64,000 nucleotides of DNA from Deltaproteobacteria bacterium (GTDB taxonomy: Bacteria; Desulfobacterota; Desulfobulbia; Desulfobulbales; Desulfurivibrionaceae), in NCBI GenBank assembly GCA_021847425.1, contig JAJZRF010000002.1:16727-80726 (forward strand). Reading direction: 5' to 3'. Of this stretch, positions 63,166 through 64,000 are shown one piece after another (position 1 is the stretch's first letter; each line of letters starts with the position of its first letter). Under the pieces are notes generated by a model that did not search any database, was not told the DNA's origin, and worked only from the letters and a program-made list of their open reading frames with translations. The position numbers were made by a program, and so were the translations under genes.

Positions 63166-63726
63166 TCATATCGGCAAGGAAAAAATCGCCTGCAGTTTCC
63201 CGTCTCGCACTTGTATTTCGCGCAGGGTAAACCCAGCGGTGATTTCCTTGATATTTCTGCCCTTGAGCGTATAAAGCGGATGTTTTGCGAGTTCCTGTCG
63301 CGCTATGGCCTCGATGGCTGCGCGGGCCTTGGCTTCCAATTCAGGCGTGAGCCCCGGTAGATCGAACCGTTCTATCACTGCGTCCTCAAGGTAGAAGGAT
63401 TTTGATTGCGCATCGTAACGCGGAGCCGCCATTGCTTTCAGATGTCCGGAAATAGGCTTGAGTAAAGGAATGTTTACCTCCGCCAGCATATTGATCCCGA
63501 TTTGATTTGCCCCCTCAGCCAGAAAAATCTCCGGCTCGCTGAGAACGACGTTTACAACAAGCCAGCTCTTGGTGATGGGAAATCGGGGAGCAATGCGCGC
63601 CTGAATCTCATCGCGGGTTAGGGTAACCACCATTTCGTGGGAATTGCACCCAACAATTGTAATAACAATGGCGAGGACAAAGAACAGCCGGATTTTCGTG
63701 CGATGCAGGGGGAAAAGATGTCTCAT
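63166..63726 (-). CDS. DUF1439-type lipoprotein (YceB-like)
   Basis: A 186-residue probable lipoprotein. The N-terminal segment (about 10-26, FFVLAIVITIVGC) ends in a Leu/Ile/Val-Gly-Cys lipobox, so Cys27 should be lipidated. The mature domain (LTRDEIQARIAPRFPITK onward) matches the DUF1439 family, to which E. coli YceB belongs. The ATG at 63726 is chosen; the longer frame to 63888 lacks a signal peptide and overlaps an intergenic stretch. The role is uncertain; a function in the envelope is inferred. Confidence 0.82.
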   Translation of the reverse strand: MRHLFPLHRTKIRLFFVLAIVITIVGCNSHEMVVTLTRDEIQARIAPRFPITKSWLVVNVVLSEPEIFLAEGANQIGINMLAEVNIPLLKPISGHLKAMAAPRYDAQSKSFYLEDAVIERFDLPGLTPELEAKARAAIEAIARQELAKHPLYTLKGRNIKEITAGFTLREIQVRDGKLQAIFSLPI

Positions 63727-63926
63727 TGGCCATCCAGTTTTCTGACGAATTCGCCTTTGATTTTTTTTGGGGAAATCCCATTTCCGGCCGTTGCTCAGGC
63801 AAGCCAACTTGCGACGCCAAGACCCGTGCCCGGCAGAGTCCAAATATATCCGGCGGCAAGGAGATATCTGGTGTATTAATAAGTTCATAAGGTACTAGAC
63901 ACAGAGAAGGCATATTTAACGAGCGG

Positions 63927-64000
63927 ATGATGGAAAAACTTGACGATCTTATCCGGCATGTTCTGGAGCGATCGGAGGTGGCTTATGACTCGGGCCTTTA
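63927..64000 (+). CDS. 5' end of an unidentified gene, cut by the window edge
   Basis: Two tandem ATG codons (63927 and 63930) open a frame beginning MMEKLDDLIRHVLERSEV that continues to the window end without a stop. The composition looks coding, but with 24 codons the product cannot be named. The upstream GAGCGG is a weak ribosome site. Confidence 0.45.
   Translation, partial: MMEKLDDLIRHVLERSEVAYDSGL

Noticed and set aside
1..64000. CRISPR arrays, rRNA genes or a prophage
   Set aside because: No regularly spaced direct repeats, rRNA sequence or phage structural genes were seen; only the integrase remnant and IS scars suggest mobility.

Overview
The window looks like a chromosomal segment of a Gram-negative, anaerobic deltaproteobacterium (Desulfobacterota), most like the Desulfobulbales. 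The reasons are the lipid A/Kdo genes (lpxC, lpxK, waaA) and murJ, the zapB-like/zapA/6S RNA/rny order, a SelW-like selenoprotein with in-frame UGA, a DUF299 PEP-synthase regulator, and a CheA/NtrC-type signalling block. GC content looks high-50s by eye and was not computed. Most genes are housekeeping genes, and accessory DNA is limited to a few scars.

Layout. 1-6.0 kb: proA-nadD, a convergent Na/Pi transporter, and malQ coupled to a flavodoxin-like oxidoreductase. 6.1-7.3 kb: tRNA-Glu, a tyrosine integrase abutting it, and an IS-like end, probably the remnant of an integrated element. 7.3-13.3 kb (minus): dgt-valS and an ABC-F ATPase. 13.4-24.4 kb (minus): a signalling region with a response regulator, a CheA-type kinase and an NtrC-type activator; then a small Cys-rich protein coupled to a flavoprotein; then a SelW-like selenoprotein, an FHA-adenylate/guanylate cyclase, an HD-GYP protein, PpsR, and a membrane protein/histidine kinase pair. 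24.6-31.8 kb: an orphan CD-NTase-like nucleotidyltransferase, a PHP phosphoesterase, pilT, comEC and a sigma-70 factor with region 1.1.

32-42.3 kb (plus): rho with a leader of about 400 nt, rpmE, prfA, prmC, murA, an IS3-type orfA relic, zapB-like/zapA, 6S RNA, rny and tyrS, i.e. transcription/translation termination, cell wall and division functions. 42.4-51.6 kb (minus): a secreted protein with three Cys-loop repeats, a GntR-TauE pair, an 817-residue ClpB-like/FtsH-like AAA-M41 fusion with altered ATPase motifs, a metallophosphoesterase, an NrfJ-like periplasmic protein, uppP, tRNA-His and a double zinc-ribbon protein. 52-62 kb: purM, mog, murJ, rsmE, waaA-lpxK, lpxC, proC and nadK. 62.2-64 kb: envelope-associated small proteins (YtxH, DUF948, DUF1439-like) and the start of one more gene.

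The two most unusual items are the selenoprotein at 18109-18333, hidden by its UGA codon, and the AAA-AAA-M41 fusion at 44758-47211.
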